In this document: piece after piece, positions 19,017 to 27,426 of the stretch
Layout of the letters: each line of letters starts with the position of its first letter
Numbering within the stretch: the stretch's first letter is position 1
NCBI GenBank assembly: GCA_001898235.1
Contig: MKTN01000032.1
Coordinates: 1 to 64,000 of the forward strand
Length of the DNA: 64,000 nt
Reading direction: 5' to 3'
Source: Gammaproteobacteria bacterium 39-13
GTDB taxonomy: Bacteria; Pseudomonadota; Gammaproteobacteria; Berkiellales; Berkiellaceae
Notes under the pieces: generated by a model
Database searches by the model: none
What the model saw: the letters and a program-made list of their open reading frames with translations, nothing else
What the model was told of the DNA's origin: nothing
Position numbers and translations under genes: made by a program

Positions 19017-19387
19017 CTCTAACATTGTTTTAACTTCTCAAATTTAAAATCATACTGTTTTTATCAATGTTTCGATAATTTACTTTATCTTAAATGTTTC
19101 TTTTACTTTCATTTTTTGTCCTGAATAGTCAAAATAATTCCCTGTAAAATTCAAGTAAAATTTAATTTTTATCGAGAATGTAAAGAACTATCAAGGGTCT
19201 TTAAAAAATATGAATCATTGTACATCAAATGATTTTGGCCAAATAACTACACTCTAAAGATCAATTCAATTTAAGAAAGTATTCTAAAATCAAATTTGCT
19301 AAAAACCTGTTAGCAAATGCAGATTTTTTAATACTAACTATGTTTTGCATTTTTTATTATTTCGTTAAAAATCAAATTGTTAATATT

Positions 19388-19422
19388 TTCATTGTGCTGC
19401 AAAACAAATTTTTGCTGACAAG
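19388..19422 (+). promoter_or_regulatory. Shared upstream element, copy 1
   Basis: Begins TTCATTGTGCTGCAAAACA and ends ATTTTTGCTGACAAG. It matches 20552-20586 at 32 of 35 positions. Both copies are about 100 bases upstream of the start codons of adjacent coiled-coil genes, and both are followed 12-13 bases later by ATGGCA. It could be a promoter (TGCTGACA as -35 region) or a regulator site. Confidence 0.65.
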
Positions 19423-19520
19423 TCGTTTTATTTTATGGCAAGGTATGAAGCGCGTGGTTAAACGCAAGTGTTGAGAGATTTTTCTCTAGGTCGGTGTTTA
19501 AAAAAGCAAGGAGAGCCGCA

Positions 19521-20438
19521 ATGGCAATGAATGGTCCCCAAAATAGTACTGAAGAAGTAGTTGCAGAAACAACGGTTGAAGTGCCAGCACCCAAAAAACA
19601 AGTCGCAAGTAAAACACATCAACAAACTTTGGCAGAATTTAAAAAATCTAAAAGCCTGCCTAAAGATGAATTTAGAGCTAAAAATAAAAGTGAAATGGAA
19701 GGTTGGAGATCCAATTTCGAAGCAGCTGCTTCCGATATGCAAATCGATAAAGAACCATTGACAGAATATCACTGGAAAACAGCGCAATTGCCAAAAACAG
19801 GTGCTCCTGAAGGATTTCAACCTCAGCAAAAAGCATTTGATGAAATTGCAGAAAACTTATTTAAAGAATTTGGCAAGTTAAACATTGTCGATCCTTTTGC
19901 GCCAACAGAGCCCACAAAACCTGTAGTTGAAAAAACTGAAACGCAAACAAGTGGTTGGACTACTTCATTGTGGGGCGCTGCAAAAAGTCCTGCCGAAGTA
20001 GAATATGACAGCAAAATGGAAGCGTTTAAAAAGGACAAAAAAGCATTTGATTCCCAGAAGAAAGCATATGATGCTCGTCGTGAAGATGTTACAAAGTTAA
20101 AATCTGCTCTAAACTCTGCATTAGAAACCGCACAAAGCAAATTAGAAAAACTAGTTACTTTTGAACCTGGCGTTCCATCTAAAACCATTCAAGCCGAGCT
20201 TGGATTGTCTACATTTAAAGACAAAGAAAAAGGCATAGTCAGCCAATTTCTGGGTAATAAATGGGGCCGAAACAACTTTGTAAAAACTATTGAAGAAGAA
20301 AGAGCGCGTGCATTAGAAGCACAAAAGCAATCTTCACTTCGTTTAGCAGTTCAAGCAAGAACACCTGTAGCTGAAGAACTGGTTGAAGAAGAAATGGAAG
20401 CTGCACGTGAACGCCGCAATGCTTTAAAAGTAAAATAA
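19521..20438 (+). CDS. Hypothetical coiled-coil protein, effector-like
   Basis: A 305-residue hydrophilic protein from ATG 19521, preceded by AGGAGA; an upstream GTG (19494) has no ribosome binding site. No signal peptide or membrane segment. It is rich in Lys, Glu and Ala, with predicted coiled coil at residues about 170-225 (KMEAFKKDKKAFDSQKKAYD...) and near the end. The C-terminus (AEELVEEEMEAARERR) is a glutamate-rich block like those used by Dot/Icm substrates. I do not recognise a family. Secretion is inference from composition only. It shares an upstream element with the next gene. Confidence 0.6.
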   Translation: MAMNGPQNSTEEVVAETTVEVPAPKKQVASKTHQQTLAEFKKSKSLPKDEFRAKNKSEMEGWRSNFEAAASDMQIDKEPLTEYHWKTAQLPKTGAPEGFQPQQKAFDEIAENLFKEFGKLNIVDPFAPTEPTKPVVEKTETQTSGWTTSLWGAAKSPAEVEYDSKMEAFKKDKKAFDSQKKAYDARREDVTKLKSALNSALETAQSKLEKLVTFEPGVPSKTIQAELGLSTFKDKEKGIVSQFLGNKWGRNNFVKTIEEERARALEAQKQSSLRLAVQARTPVAEELVEEEMEAARERRNALKVK

Positions 20439-20551
20439 GCTTTTTCTCTTCTCTGCTTCCTTTAGCATGTTGTTTGTGCCGAAGGAAGCAGTTTTTTCTC
20501 ATTTATTTCCACTCATCTTCTCATCACCAATATCTAGCTTTATTATATAAA

Positions 20552-20586
20552 TTCATTGCGTTGCAAAACATATTTTTGCTGACAAG
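20552..20586 (+). promoter_or_regulatory. Shared upstream element, copy 2
   Basis: Begins TTCATTGCGTTGCAAAACA and ends ATTTTTGCTGACAAG, differing from copy 1 (19388-19422) at only three positions. It lies 91 bases before the start of the gene at 20677, within an otherwise dissimilar spacer. Confidence 0.65.
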
Positions 20587-20676
20587 CTTCATGCGTCATG
20601 GCATCGTAGTAGTACATTTAAAAGCTTTAAAATAAAAATAGATCTGTTTAGGTTGGTATTACTAAAGGAGAACTTT

Positions 20677-22149
20677 ATGGCACTAAAAGGCGTCGACAAA
20701 AAAGAAGAAATGGAAATGGTGGATATAGAAAAGGGGATTGAGGTTGAACCTCAACGTTTATCTGCCATGGAATCCTTAGAAAAATTATTAGAGGGAATGC
20801 GATTAACTGAGGAAGTTGACGAAGAAGCCTTGCGTGAAAAGAGATCAAGACAGATTGATGAAAATAAAGCAATTTATCAAAAATTAGAAAAGCAATATGA
20901 ACACGTCAAAAGAGAAAAAGAAAGGGCAGGACAGGATTTGGGTAAGTATGATCCTGTCTTACCGTTACAGAAAATCTTTTCATATGTTGCGCCTGGAGAA
21001 GAGGTGGATGTTTCTCATCGTTTAAGCGCGATGGAATCACTGGAGAATAGATTGAGGGGAACTTCGCTGTCTGGTGGTGTTCAAGATGGTGAACGTAGAA
21101 GAAGAGAAGAGCTTCTTAGGCAAAATGGTGAAATTTATGATGCACTTCAAAAAAAATATGAAAAGACAAGGCTAGCAAGTGAGGAGTTTGCAGAAAAGCA
21201 AAGTAAAGGAAGTACCTCTTCACCCTCATTATCATCATCAAAAGAAGAAGAGGAATTCAAGCGTTCTATTCAAAGAACAGAAGTAAAGAACAAAAAAGAT
21301 GAGCAAGCCTGGCTTGAGGAAGAAAAAGCCTACACAAGAAGTCCACATGAGCAGGCGGCCAAATTAGTCCCTGCTTGGCAGGAAATCATTGCGCCTTTAT
21401 TGACAGATAAATCAGAAATATCAGAAGAATTAAAAAGAAAAGAAGCTGCAAAATCTGCAGCACGTGAGTTTGCAATAAAAGAGGCTGAAACAGCAAAATT
21501 GAAGAAAAAGCCTAATCCGTTGCCAAAAGATCTTAAAGAACTTAATAGAGAGCTAAAGACGGAGATGCGCGGGTTAACACCGGCGAAACGAGAAACCATC
21601 AAAGCTGATCCGCTAAAACAACCAAAAAAAGAGCCAATTTTAATTGATGCACCAGTGATGACAATCTTACCTAAAACGCATACAGAGTCATCATGGAGCG
21701 ATTATTTGGGTAAAACACCTCATGATGTGTATCATGAAAATCGAGAAAAAATTGCCAAGGAATTAACCCCATTTATCGCTAAGCAGGCAGAAAAGGCTGT
21801 AAATGTACGCCAACGTTGGCACGAGTTAATGCATCCCTTAGAAGATGCTGCTCGAAAAAAAGCGCTTGCCGATCAGAGGTTAGCTCAAGATAAATTACCA
21901 CCTTCTGCAATAGTCGCTAAAGCGTGTGAAGGTGCATTGGTTGAAGGAGAACCTATTGCCAAAGAAAAAAGTGGGCGCCCAGTTGTCACCGCTTTTTTAA
22001 GCCAAAAGCCTTATGTTCTTGAACCTTTTCATAAGATGTTGCGTTCGCATCAATTGGAATCGGAAAGGCTAAAGAAAGAAGAAGAAGATAAAAAATCTCA
22101 AGAAGTTTCAGGCATTGTTGATCAAAAGAAAAAATTGACACATAAGTAA
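20677..22149 (+). CDS. Hypothetical charged protein with internal duplication, effector-like
   Basis: A 490-residue, highly charged, soluble protein from ATG 20677 with an AAAGGAG ribosome binding site. Two copies of a unit of about 55-60 residues open the protein: RLSAMESLE at 27 and at 115, each followed by a basic/acidic helix with an IYQKLEKQYE or IYDALQKKYE motif. The rest is helical and Lys/Glu-rich, ending in a KKEEEDKK-containing tail. No enzyme motif is visible. Shared upstream element and composition link it to the preceding gene; secretion into a host is possible but unproven. Confidence 0.6.
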   Translation: MALKGVDKKEEMEMVDIEKGIEVEPQRLSAMESLEKLLEGMRLTEEVDEEALREKRSRQIDENKAIYQKLEKQYEHVKREKERAGQDLGKYDPVLPLQKIFSYVAPGEEVDVSHRLSAMESLENRLRGTSLSGGVQDGERRRREELLRQNGEIYDALQKKYEKTRLASEEFAEKQSKGSTSSPSLSSSKEEEEFKRSIQRTEVKNKKDEQAWLEEEKAYTRSPHEQAAKLVPAWQEIIAPLLTDKSEISEELKRKEAAKSAAREFAIKEAETAKLKKKPNPLPKDLKELNRELKTEMRGLTPAKRETIKADPLKQPKKEPILIDAPVMTILPKTHTESSWSDYLGKTPHDVYHENREKIAKELTPFIAKQAEKAVNVRQRWHELMHPLEDAARKKALADQRLAQDKLPPSAIVAKACEGALVEGEPIAKEKSGRPVVTAFLSQKPYVLEPFHKMLRSHQLESERLKKEEEDKKSQEVSGIVDQKKKLTHK

Positions 22150-22161
22150 GTGCTAGATAAA

Positions 22162-22185
22162 GAAAGGGGGAAACCCCTTTCTTTA
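22162..22185. terminator. Bidirectional terminator
   Basis: GAAAGGGG, short loop, CCCCTTTC, then TTTAT. It lies between the convergent coiled-coil gene and ribE. Confidence 0.75.
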
Positions 22186-22800
22186 TAAATTTTTAGTGGC
22201 GAGAACACGTTCTACTGTATCTACAATCCCTTGTGTTTGGCTGTCAATTTCAATATTAACAGATTCTCCTTCCGTTGCTTGTCCAAAGGTTGTAATACGT
22301 AGTGTTTCTGGAATGAGATGGACAGTAAAACTGCCACGAACATCAGTGTCACCTACCGTTAAGCTTGCACCATTAATAGCAATAAATCCTTTACCTAAAA
22401 TATATTTCATCCAAGCCGGGGAACAGGCTATCGAGAGAACTCGTTGTTCTGGCGTTGGGGCAATGATATTGCTAATAATTGCTTGTCCCATTATATGGCC
22501 AGATAAAAGATGCCCACCAATTTCATCTCCTATTTTGGCAGCACGCTCAAAATTAACCAATTGATGTTGTTTGAGTGTGGCAATGGTCGTACGTTTCAAG
22601 GTTTCTTCCATCGCATCGAAGCTCACCTGATTGCCTTGAATAGAGACAACAGTTTGGCATACTCCGTGGACAGAAATGCTGGCGCCGGGCACTAAATCCT
22701 CTAAATATTGGCGAGGGACTTCTAATGCATAACGTGTCAGGCGTGGGGCATGCTCAACCCAGGCAACTTTGACGGTTGTTTGTACAATACCTGTGAACAT
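22183..22800 (-). CDS. ribE: Riboflavin synthase alpha subunit
   Basis: Riboflavin synthase converts two 6,7-dimethyl-8-ribityllumazine molecules into riboflavin plus a pyrimidine. The 205-residue protein starts with the invariant MFTGIV at ATG 22800 (AGGAGA upstream), and has two similar lumazine-binding barrels, with GDEIGGHLLSGH in the first and INGASLTVGD and IPETLRITTFG in the second. A longer in-frame start (22836) is rejected. It stands alone, without other rib genes nearby, and no FMN riboswitch is visible upstream. Confidence 0.94.
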   Translation of the reverse strand: MFTGIVQTTVKVAWVEHAPRLTRYALEVPRQYLEDLVPGASISVHGVCQTVVSIQGNQVSFDAMEETLKRTTIATLKQHQLVNFERAAKIGDEIGGHLLSGHIMGQAIISNIIAPTPEQRVLSIACSPAWMKYILGKGFIAINGASLTVGDTDVRGSFTVHLIPETLRITTFGQATEGESVNIEIDSQTQGIVDTVERVLATKNL

Positions 22801-22914
22801 GAATACTCTCCTACATTGATGAAAGAAGCCTGCCATATAACAATCAATAATGAAAGAGGGCTGTAAGAATAAACCGCATTTTAACGTGCATTCTCAACTA
22901 TAAAGGGTAAAAAG

Positions 22915-22926
22915 TCCCGTTAGGGA
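22915..22926. promoter_or_regulatory. Predicted HipB operator O1
   Basis: TCCCGTTAGGGA, a TCCC-N4-GGGA palindrome. It is the most upstream of three such sites before hipB. E. coli HipB binds TATCC-N8-GGATA, a comparable layout. It is followed by an inverted repeat GGATCC...GGATCC (22924-22941). Confidence 0.6.
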
Positions 22927-22966
22927 TCCTCACTTGGATCCGTTGAAAGGAAACCTTAAAAAATGA

Positions 22967-22978
22967 TCCTGATAGGGA
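22967..22978. promoter_or_regulatory. Predicted HipB operator O2
   Basis: TCCTGATAGGGA, one mismatch from the TCCC-N4-GGGA pattern, 52 bases from O1. Confidence 0.55.
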
Positions 22979-23014
22979 TTTTTACCTCTAAAATGTGCTA
23001 TCTTACTAAGATAA

Positions 23015-23026
23015 TCCCGTACGGGA
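23015..23026. promoter_or_regulatory. Predicted HipB operator O3
   Basis: TCCCGTACGGGA, a perfect palindrome nine bases before the hipB ATG and 48 bases from O2. Binding here would block transcription or early elongation. A second palindrome, TATCTTACTAAGATA, lies directly upstream at 22999-23013. Confidence 0.65.
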
Positions 23027-23034
23027 CGAAAACG

Positions 23035-23289
23035 ATGAAAATTATTTCTTCTTCGAGACAATTTGGCAACCTCATTAAGCGTACACGCAAGCTTCATCAT
23101 CTTACCCAAAAAGAGTTGGCCGCAGCGAGTGGAACAGGTGTACGTTTTGTTCAAGAACTTGAAAAAGGCAAAATGACTTGTGAGCTTGATAAAGCTCTAA
23201 AGGTCGCTGCAATGTTAGGGATCCGTTTAGAGGCGCGCTTACCTATGCAACATCCTTATTCAGTGGCAGCGCCTTATGCAGAACAATAA
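23035..23289 (+). CDS. hipB: HTH transcriptional regulator, HipB-like antitoxin
   Basis: An 84-residue Xre-family helix-turn-helix protein (FGNLIKRTRKLHHLTQKELAAASGTGVRFVQELEKGK), the size of HipB antitoxins. HipB binds operators to repress its own operon and binds HipA to neutralise it. The hipA start overlaps its end by 14 bases. Three operator-like palindromes lie upstream. I chose ATG 23035; an upstream in-frame ATG at 22963 would place the operators inside the coding region. Confidence 0.83.
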   Translation: MKIISSSRQFGNLIKRTRKLHHLTQKELAAASGTGVRFVQELEKGKMTCELDKALKVAAMLGIRLEARLPMQHPYSVAAPYAEQ

Positions 23290-24520
23290 ACTTTCTGTAC
23301 GGTTATTCGGGCAACCCATTGGTATCCTGGAATTGGATAATAAGGGGAGGTTGCACTTTAATTATCTCAGCAATGCCACGATGAGTATTTCTCTTTCCCT
23401 ACCTTCTAGTGAACAAGCATTTGATCACAAACATTGTCATCGCTTTTTTAAGAGCCTATTACCACAAAATGATAATATCCTTAATTCTATCAGTAAAATA
23501 TTGGAGATAGAGCCAAATAATACATTTGATTTTTTGCGCTTGATGGGACAAGACTGCGTTGGTGCGCTTTCATTTCATTTACTTTGCTCTGAGATTGAAG
23601 ATAAACAAACTTCGCCATTGAAAGGAGAAATTATTTCCGATAAAGAACTGGCGCATCGTCTTGGATACTTGTGTGAGATACCTATGCTTGTTAATGAAGA
23701 GGGCAGAAGAGCATTATTGCCGGGGTTACAGAGTAAGGTAGCTGTTTGTTTGATTGATAATCAGATAGCCGTGCCATCAAAAGGATGTTTTAGCACACAT
23801 ATTTTAAAGTTTCCGGCACGTCATGCTAAGGATCTCATTGACAATGAATATTTTTGCATGCGCTTAGCTTCACGATTAGGGTTACATGTTTGCGCTGTAG
23901 AAATGAGAAAGATCCAAAAGACAAATACTCTGCTGATAAAAAGATATGATAGGGAGATCTGTGGCAATATCGTTAAACATTACCACCAGGAAGATTTTTG
24001 CCAAGCATTAGGTGTTTTACCTTCGCGCAAATTAGAAGTAGATGGGGGGCCGGGTTTTGTGCATTGTTTTTCGTTATTGCAAAAAGCGAATATTCCTGCA
24101 ATTGATCGTAATCATTTTATGCGCATGATTTTTTTTAATTATTTAATTGGTAATACTCAAGGACATGCGAAAAACATCTCACTTCTTTATCTTTCGCCCA
24201 GGTATTTCCAATTGGCACCTTTTTATGATATTTCGAGTATTTTGGATGATGCTTCAAACATGGCGATGAAAATAGGTGATGATTTTTTTATGAAAGCAAT
24301 TAAATCCAGAAATTGGCAAATATTATGCACGCAAATTGGTTATTCCTACCCTGCATTCAAGCAACTTGCACAAGAAATGTTAGACGTTTTATTAGAGAGT
24401 GCGAAAATTGAACATAAACTAATGGAAGAAGAAGGAAAAGAGACAGATTTTGTAGATGAGTTAATTAAATTTTTGAAAAAAAATATTCAACAAGTTGAAA
24501 AAATGCTTAACTTTCGTTAA
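23276..24520 (+). CDS. hipA: HipA-like kinase-fold protein with substituted catalytic residues
   Basis: A 414-residue member of the HipA family; E. coli HipA phosphorylates glutamyl-tRNA synthetase and causes persistence. Conserved here are the ILKFP lysine, IKRYDR, DGGPG, HAKN and the metal-binding PFYDI aspartate. Two key positions differ: the serine equivalent to E. coli S150, before the P-loop, is leucine (L147 in RALLPGLQSK), and the catalytic aspartate equivalent to D309 is glutamine (Q295 in IGNTQGHAKN). Laboratory changes at these positions inactivate E. coli HipA. It is probably a pseudokinase or has an altered mechanism. Its end overlaps the convergent histidine kinase gene by 14 bases. 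Confidence 0.85.
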   Translation: MQNNKLSVRLFGQPIGILELDNKGRLHFNYLSNATMSISLSLPSSEQAFDHKHCHRFFKSLLPQNDNILNSISKILEIEPNNTFDFLRLMGQDCVGALSFHLLCSEIEDKQTSPLKGEIISDKELAHRLGYLCEIPMLVNEEGRRALLPGLQSKVAVCLIDNQIAVPSKGCFSTHILKFPARHAKDLIDNEYFCMRLASRLGLHVCAVEMRKIQKTNTLLIKRYDREICGNIVKHYHQEDFCQALGVLPSRKLEVDGGPGFVHCFSLLQKANIPAIDRNHFMRMIFFNYLIGNTQGHAKNISLLYLSPRYFQLAPFYDISSILDDASNMAMKIGDDFFMKAIKSRNWQILCTQIGYSYPAFKQLAQEMLDVLLESAKIEHKLMEEEGKETDFVDELIKFLKKNIQQVEKMLNFR

Positions 24521-26078
24521 CCTTTATAGAAGGCACATCATTGATGCGCGTTATAGGTAGAAAAATCTCAAAAGTGGTTCCTAAACCTAATTCTGAATGC
24601 ACTTCAATTTTTCCTCCATGCTTTTGTATAATGCCATAAGAAACAGAAAGTCCAAGTCCTGTCCCAATGCCAACGGGTTTAGTGGTAAAAAAGGGCTCGA
24701 AAATAGCATGGATATTTTCTTCAGAGATCCCACTTCCAGTATCTGATATTAGAATGCATACTTCTGAATTGCTTTGCAATGTTTTTATAGTGATTAACCC
24801 TTTGCCTTCAATAGCCTGTGAAGCATTGACTAAGATATTCATGATGACTTGATTAATTTGACCAGGATTACATTTTATAGAAGGAATATTAGGCGATAAT
24901 TCTTTTTTTAATTCGCATTTGTACTTTAACTCATTCCATATCACTTTTATTGTAGATTCTACACATTCATTGATGTTGACAATTTTATACTCAGCCTCAT
25001 CTAGCCGTGCAAAGGATTTAAGACTAAGCACTATTTCTGTGACGCGTTGTACGCCTTCTAAGGATTCACTGATAAGAGCCTCAATGTCAGAGAGAAGATA
25101 GTTAATTTTCTCCGAATCTGTGTCATATTCAGATTTTTCTTTAGCAATTTCTGCTGGTAAAAAATCAATAATTTTATCGAAAAACAATTGTCGCTTTTTT
25201 CTGACACCTTTATAATAATTCACATATTTTCCGAGGATGCGCAGATTGTTTTCTAAATAGGAAATAGGGTTGTTGATCTCATGCGCTATGCCGGCAGCTA
25301 ATTGTCCTAAGGATGCCATTTTGGAGGTTTGTACCAATTGTAGCTGGATTTGCTTTAATTCATTTAAAGCATTTTGCAGCTCTTTATTTTTGGATTTTAC
25401 TCTATCTTCCGATAATAGCCTTTCTATTATGGTTGAAACTTGCGCTGCTGCGCTTATTGCAAATTCAAGATAATGCTTTTTCTTTTTACTTGAATCGTCT
25501 GCAAAAAATTCTGCAATCGCATATATCTCACCAAAAACAAATAAAGGGACAGCATAAGCGCCAATCATGTCTAATTTTCTTCCTTCTTGTTGGCGTAAGA
25601 ATGAGCCCTCGTCAAAAGCGTGATCCAGCCAAACAGGTTTGTTTGTTTTCATCACACTGCCAGGGATCCCATCATCAGCTTGAAATTCTGTTTTCATGGT
25701 TTGTTCGATAAAATTTTTGAATTTTTCTTGTGATCTTCCATACCAAATATTTCCAGGAGTAAGCTTTGTCTCATTATTATTTTTAAGAGATCTTTGGACA
25801 AAATAAATATGTCCTAATGGCCATTTGCAAAATTTGCAAACCTCTTCAAGATAGCATTTTAAAGTTTGAGTAATATCTGTATTTTTAGTGTGGGCAAAGT
25901 TAATTAACGACACCAACAGTCCCAATGCTTCATTTTTGAATTTTAGATTTCTGTTGTTTTTTTGTAATTTCTTATTCGAAAGCAATAATTCTTCGCCTTT
26001 GTCTTTAAGAAGTCGCTCTGCTTTTTTTCTTGCCGCTTTTTCTTTTTTAATAGATTCTTGTAAGGGTTCTTTGTTCAT
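24507..26078 (-). CDS. GAF-domain sensor histidine kinase
   Basis: A 523-residue cytosolic histidine kinase without membrane segments. It has an N-terminal coiled coil (1-50), a GAF domain (about 55-215, AYAVPLFVFGEIYAIAEFF), a second coiled coil, then the H-box AAGIAHEINNP, the N-box NILVNASQAIEG, G1 DTGSGIS, the F-box FEPFFTTKP and G2 GTGLGLSVSYGI. All catalytic elements are intact. It is the last gene of a three-gene operon after two response regulators (gaps of 28 and 41 bases), so it probably phosphorylates one or both. Confidence 0.88.
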   Translation of the reverse strand: MNKEPLQESIKKEKAARKKAERLLKDKGEELLLSNKKLQKNNRNLKFKNEALGLLVSLINFAHTKNTDITQTLKCYLEEVCKFCKWPLGHIYFVQRSLKNNNETKLTPGNIWYGRSQEKFKNFIEQTMKTEFQADDGIPGSVMKTNKPVWLDHAFDEGSFLRQQEGRKLDMIGAYAVPLFVFGEIYAIAEFFADDSSKKKKHYLEFAISAAAQVSTIIERLLSEDRVKSKNKELQNALNELKQIQLQLVQTSKMASLGQLAAGIAHEINNPISYLENNLRILGKYVNYYKGVRKKRQLFFDKIIDFLPAEIAKEKSEYDTDSEKINYLLSDIEALISESLEGVQRVTEIVLSLKSFARLDEAEYKIVNINECVESTIKVIWNELKYKCELKKELSPNIPSIKCNPGQINQVIMNILVNASQAIEGKGLITIKTLQSNSEVCILISDTGSGISEENIHAIFEPFFTTKPVGIGTGLGLSVSYGIIQKHGGKIEVHSELGLGTTFEIFLPITRINDVPSIKVNES

Positions 26079-26107
26079 AAGATGATTCCCTAGTAGAAGG
26101 GCATTGA

Positions 26108-27385
26108 TTATTCTTCATATACCCAGACGCTCATTTCAGCTAATCTTAACAAGTTGTTGATGATATCCTCGCTTAATACCTTTCCCTTTGGTAGTAACAA
26201 TATTTTATGTGCAGAAAATAAATCTTGCGAGAGAACCATTCCAGGTGACAGCATTCTTGTAGAGATAGCTTTTTCTTTTAAATAGGTGCAATGTAAAGGT
26301 AAAGTATTCACAATGTTGCATAAAGTGTCGACTAATTTAGGATCGTAATAAATGCCACGATATGATTGAATAAATGCCAAAGCTTGAGCGCTAGAAAGAG
26401 TTTGTGGAAGAATTAATCCAAGTTGTAATTGCTCATAATCGATAGCAATTGACAATATACTAGTGTTTAAAGGTATTTGATCTTTTGAGAGTTTTTTAGG
26501 GTACCCCATTCCGTTATAACGTTCACGATGTGCCAAGATAATTTTTACAATGTCTTCTAGACCGTCCATTGATGAAAGAACTGTTGCGCCCAGAAGTGGA
26601 TATTGCTCGAATAAACGCTTTTCTTCAGTGGCAAGCGTTTTATAAGGCGTTTCTGTAAGATGTTTTGATAAACCTATTTTTCCAATATTATAAAGTAATC
26701 CCGAGAAATAAATATTGTTAATTTCTTCTTGTGGCAATTTTAACGCCTTTGCTATTTTAACTGCGAGTTCTGCAACTTGTAAGGTATGTTTTCTATGTTT
26801 GTGATCATATATATTGATAAGGTTAGAGCAAATTTTTACAAGAGAAGTATAATTTTGTGACAGTTTTTTCAATGCTTGGTCAAGAGCGTGAGTTCTTTCT
26901 TCGACAATTATCTTTAGATTATCATTTATTTTTAATAGTTCTGCATTTTGTGATTTTACCTTTTTGATTAAGTGCTTGTTTTTTTCCTTTAGATGTTTGG
27001 TTTCGACAGAAAGCTTTACAATGGCTTCAATTTGATTTTCATGCCAAGGCTTAGTTAGACAATAATGTATTTTGCCAACATTTACAGCAGAAATAACGGA
27101 ATTTAAATCTGCGTACCCTGTTAACAAAATGCGACTGATATCAGGCCATTTTGTTGAAACTTCTTTTAACAAAGTTTGGCCATCCATTTCAGGCATGCGC
27201 ATATCTGAAATGATAGCATCAATGTTTTCTTTGTTTAGAATATTGAGTGCATCTTGACCGCAATTTGCGGTAAATACCTGATATCCAAGTCCAGAAAAAT
27301 GTCGTAGCAAGCTTTTAAGAATGTTTTCCTCGTCATCCACAAATAGAATGTTTCCTGGTAAATTTGCTATTTTTGATTCTAGCAT
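26108..27385 (-). CDS. Response regulator with degenerate HD-GYP domain
   Basis: A 425-residue protein: a REC domain (residues 12-125, phospho-acceptor D61 in ISDMRMP, KPW signature), a coiled-coil linker (128-180) and an HD-GYP-type domain (185-400). HD-GYP domains hydrolyse c-di-GMP with an iron pair held by histidines and aspartate. Here the HD pair is YN (232-233, LLYNIGKIG), the following histidine is Tyr (EQYPLLG), and HHE is HRE before YNGMGYP. The GYP motif is kept. Loss of metal ligands makes phosphodiesterase activity unlikely; a binding or scaffold role is more plausible. Confidence 0.85.
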   Translation of the reverse strand: MLESKIANLPGNILFVDDEENILKSLLRHFSGLGYQVFTANCGQDALNILNKENIDAIISDMRMPEMDGQTLLKEVSTKWPDISRILLTGYADLNSVISAVNVGKIHYCLTKPWHENQIEAIVKLSVETKHLKEKNKHLIKKVKSQNAELLKINDNLKIIVEERTHALDQALKKLSQNYTSLVKICSNLINIYDHKHRKHTLQVAELAVKIAKALKLPQEEINNIYFSGLLYNIGKIGLSKHLTETPYKTLATEEKRLFEQYPLLGATVLSSMDGLEDIVKIILAHRERYNGMGYPKKLSKDQIPLNTSILSIAIDYEQLQLGLILPQTLSSAQALAFIQSYRGIYYDPKLVDTLCNIVNTLPLHCTYLKEKAISTRMLSPGMVLSQDLFSAHKILLLPKGKVLSEDIINNLLRLAEMSVWVYEE

Positions 27386-27426
27386 GACTACCTCCTGTTT
27401 ATGGACTATTCTTAGAGAGATATCTC

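Larger units (their letters stand above)
18953..19520. other. Long AT-rich intergenic region before a coiled-coil gene
   Basis: 568 bp without a plausible gene. It contains a hairpin at 18989-19016 (CTGCACATAAA...TTTATGTGCAG), a very AT-rich stretch with several TTTAAAAT-type blocks, and the 35-bp element at 19388-19422 that recurs upstream of the next gene. The sequence before 19521 supplies AGGAGAG as ribosome binding site. No RNA gene recognised. Confidence 0.5.

Noticed and set aside
22801-22930. FMN riboswitch upstream of ribE
   Set aside because: The conserved FMN-element core is not visible and the leader is short and AT-rich.
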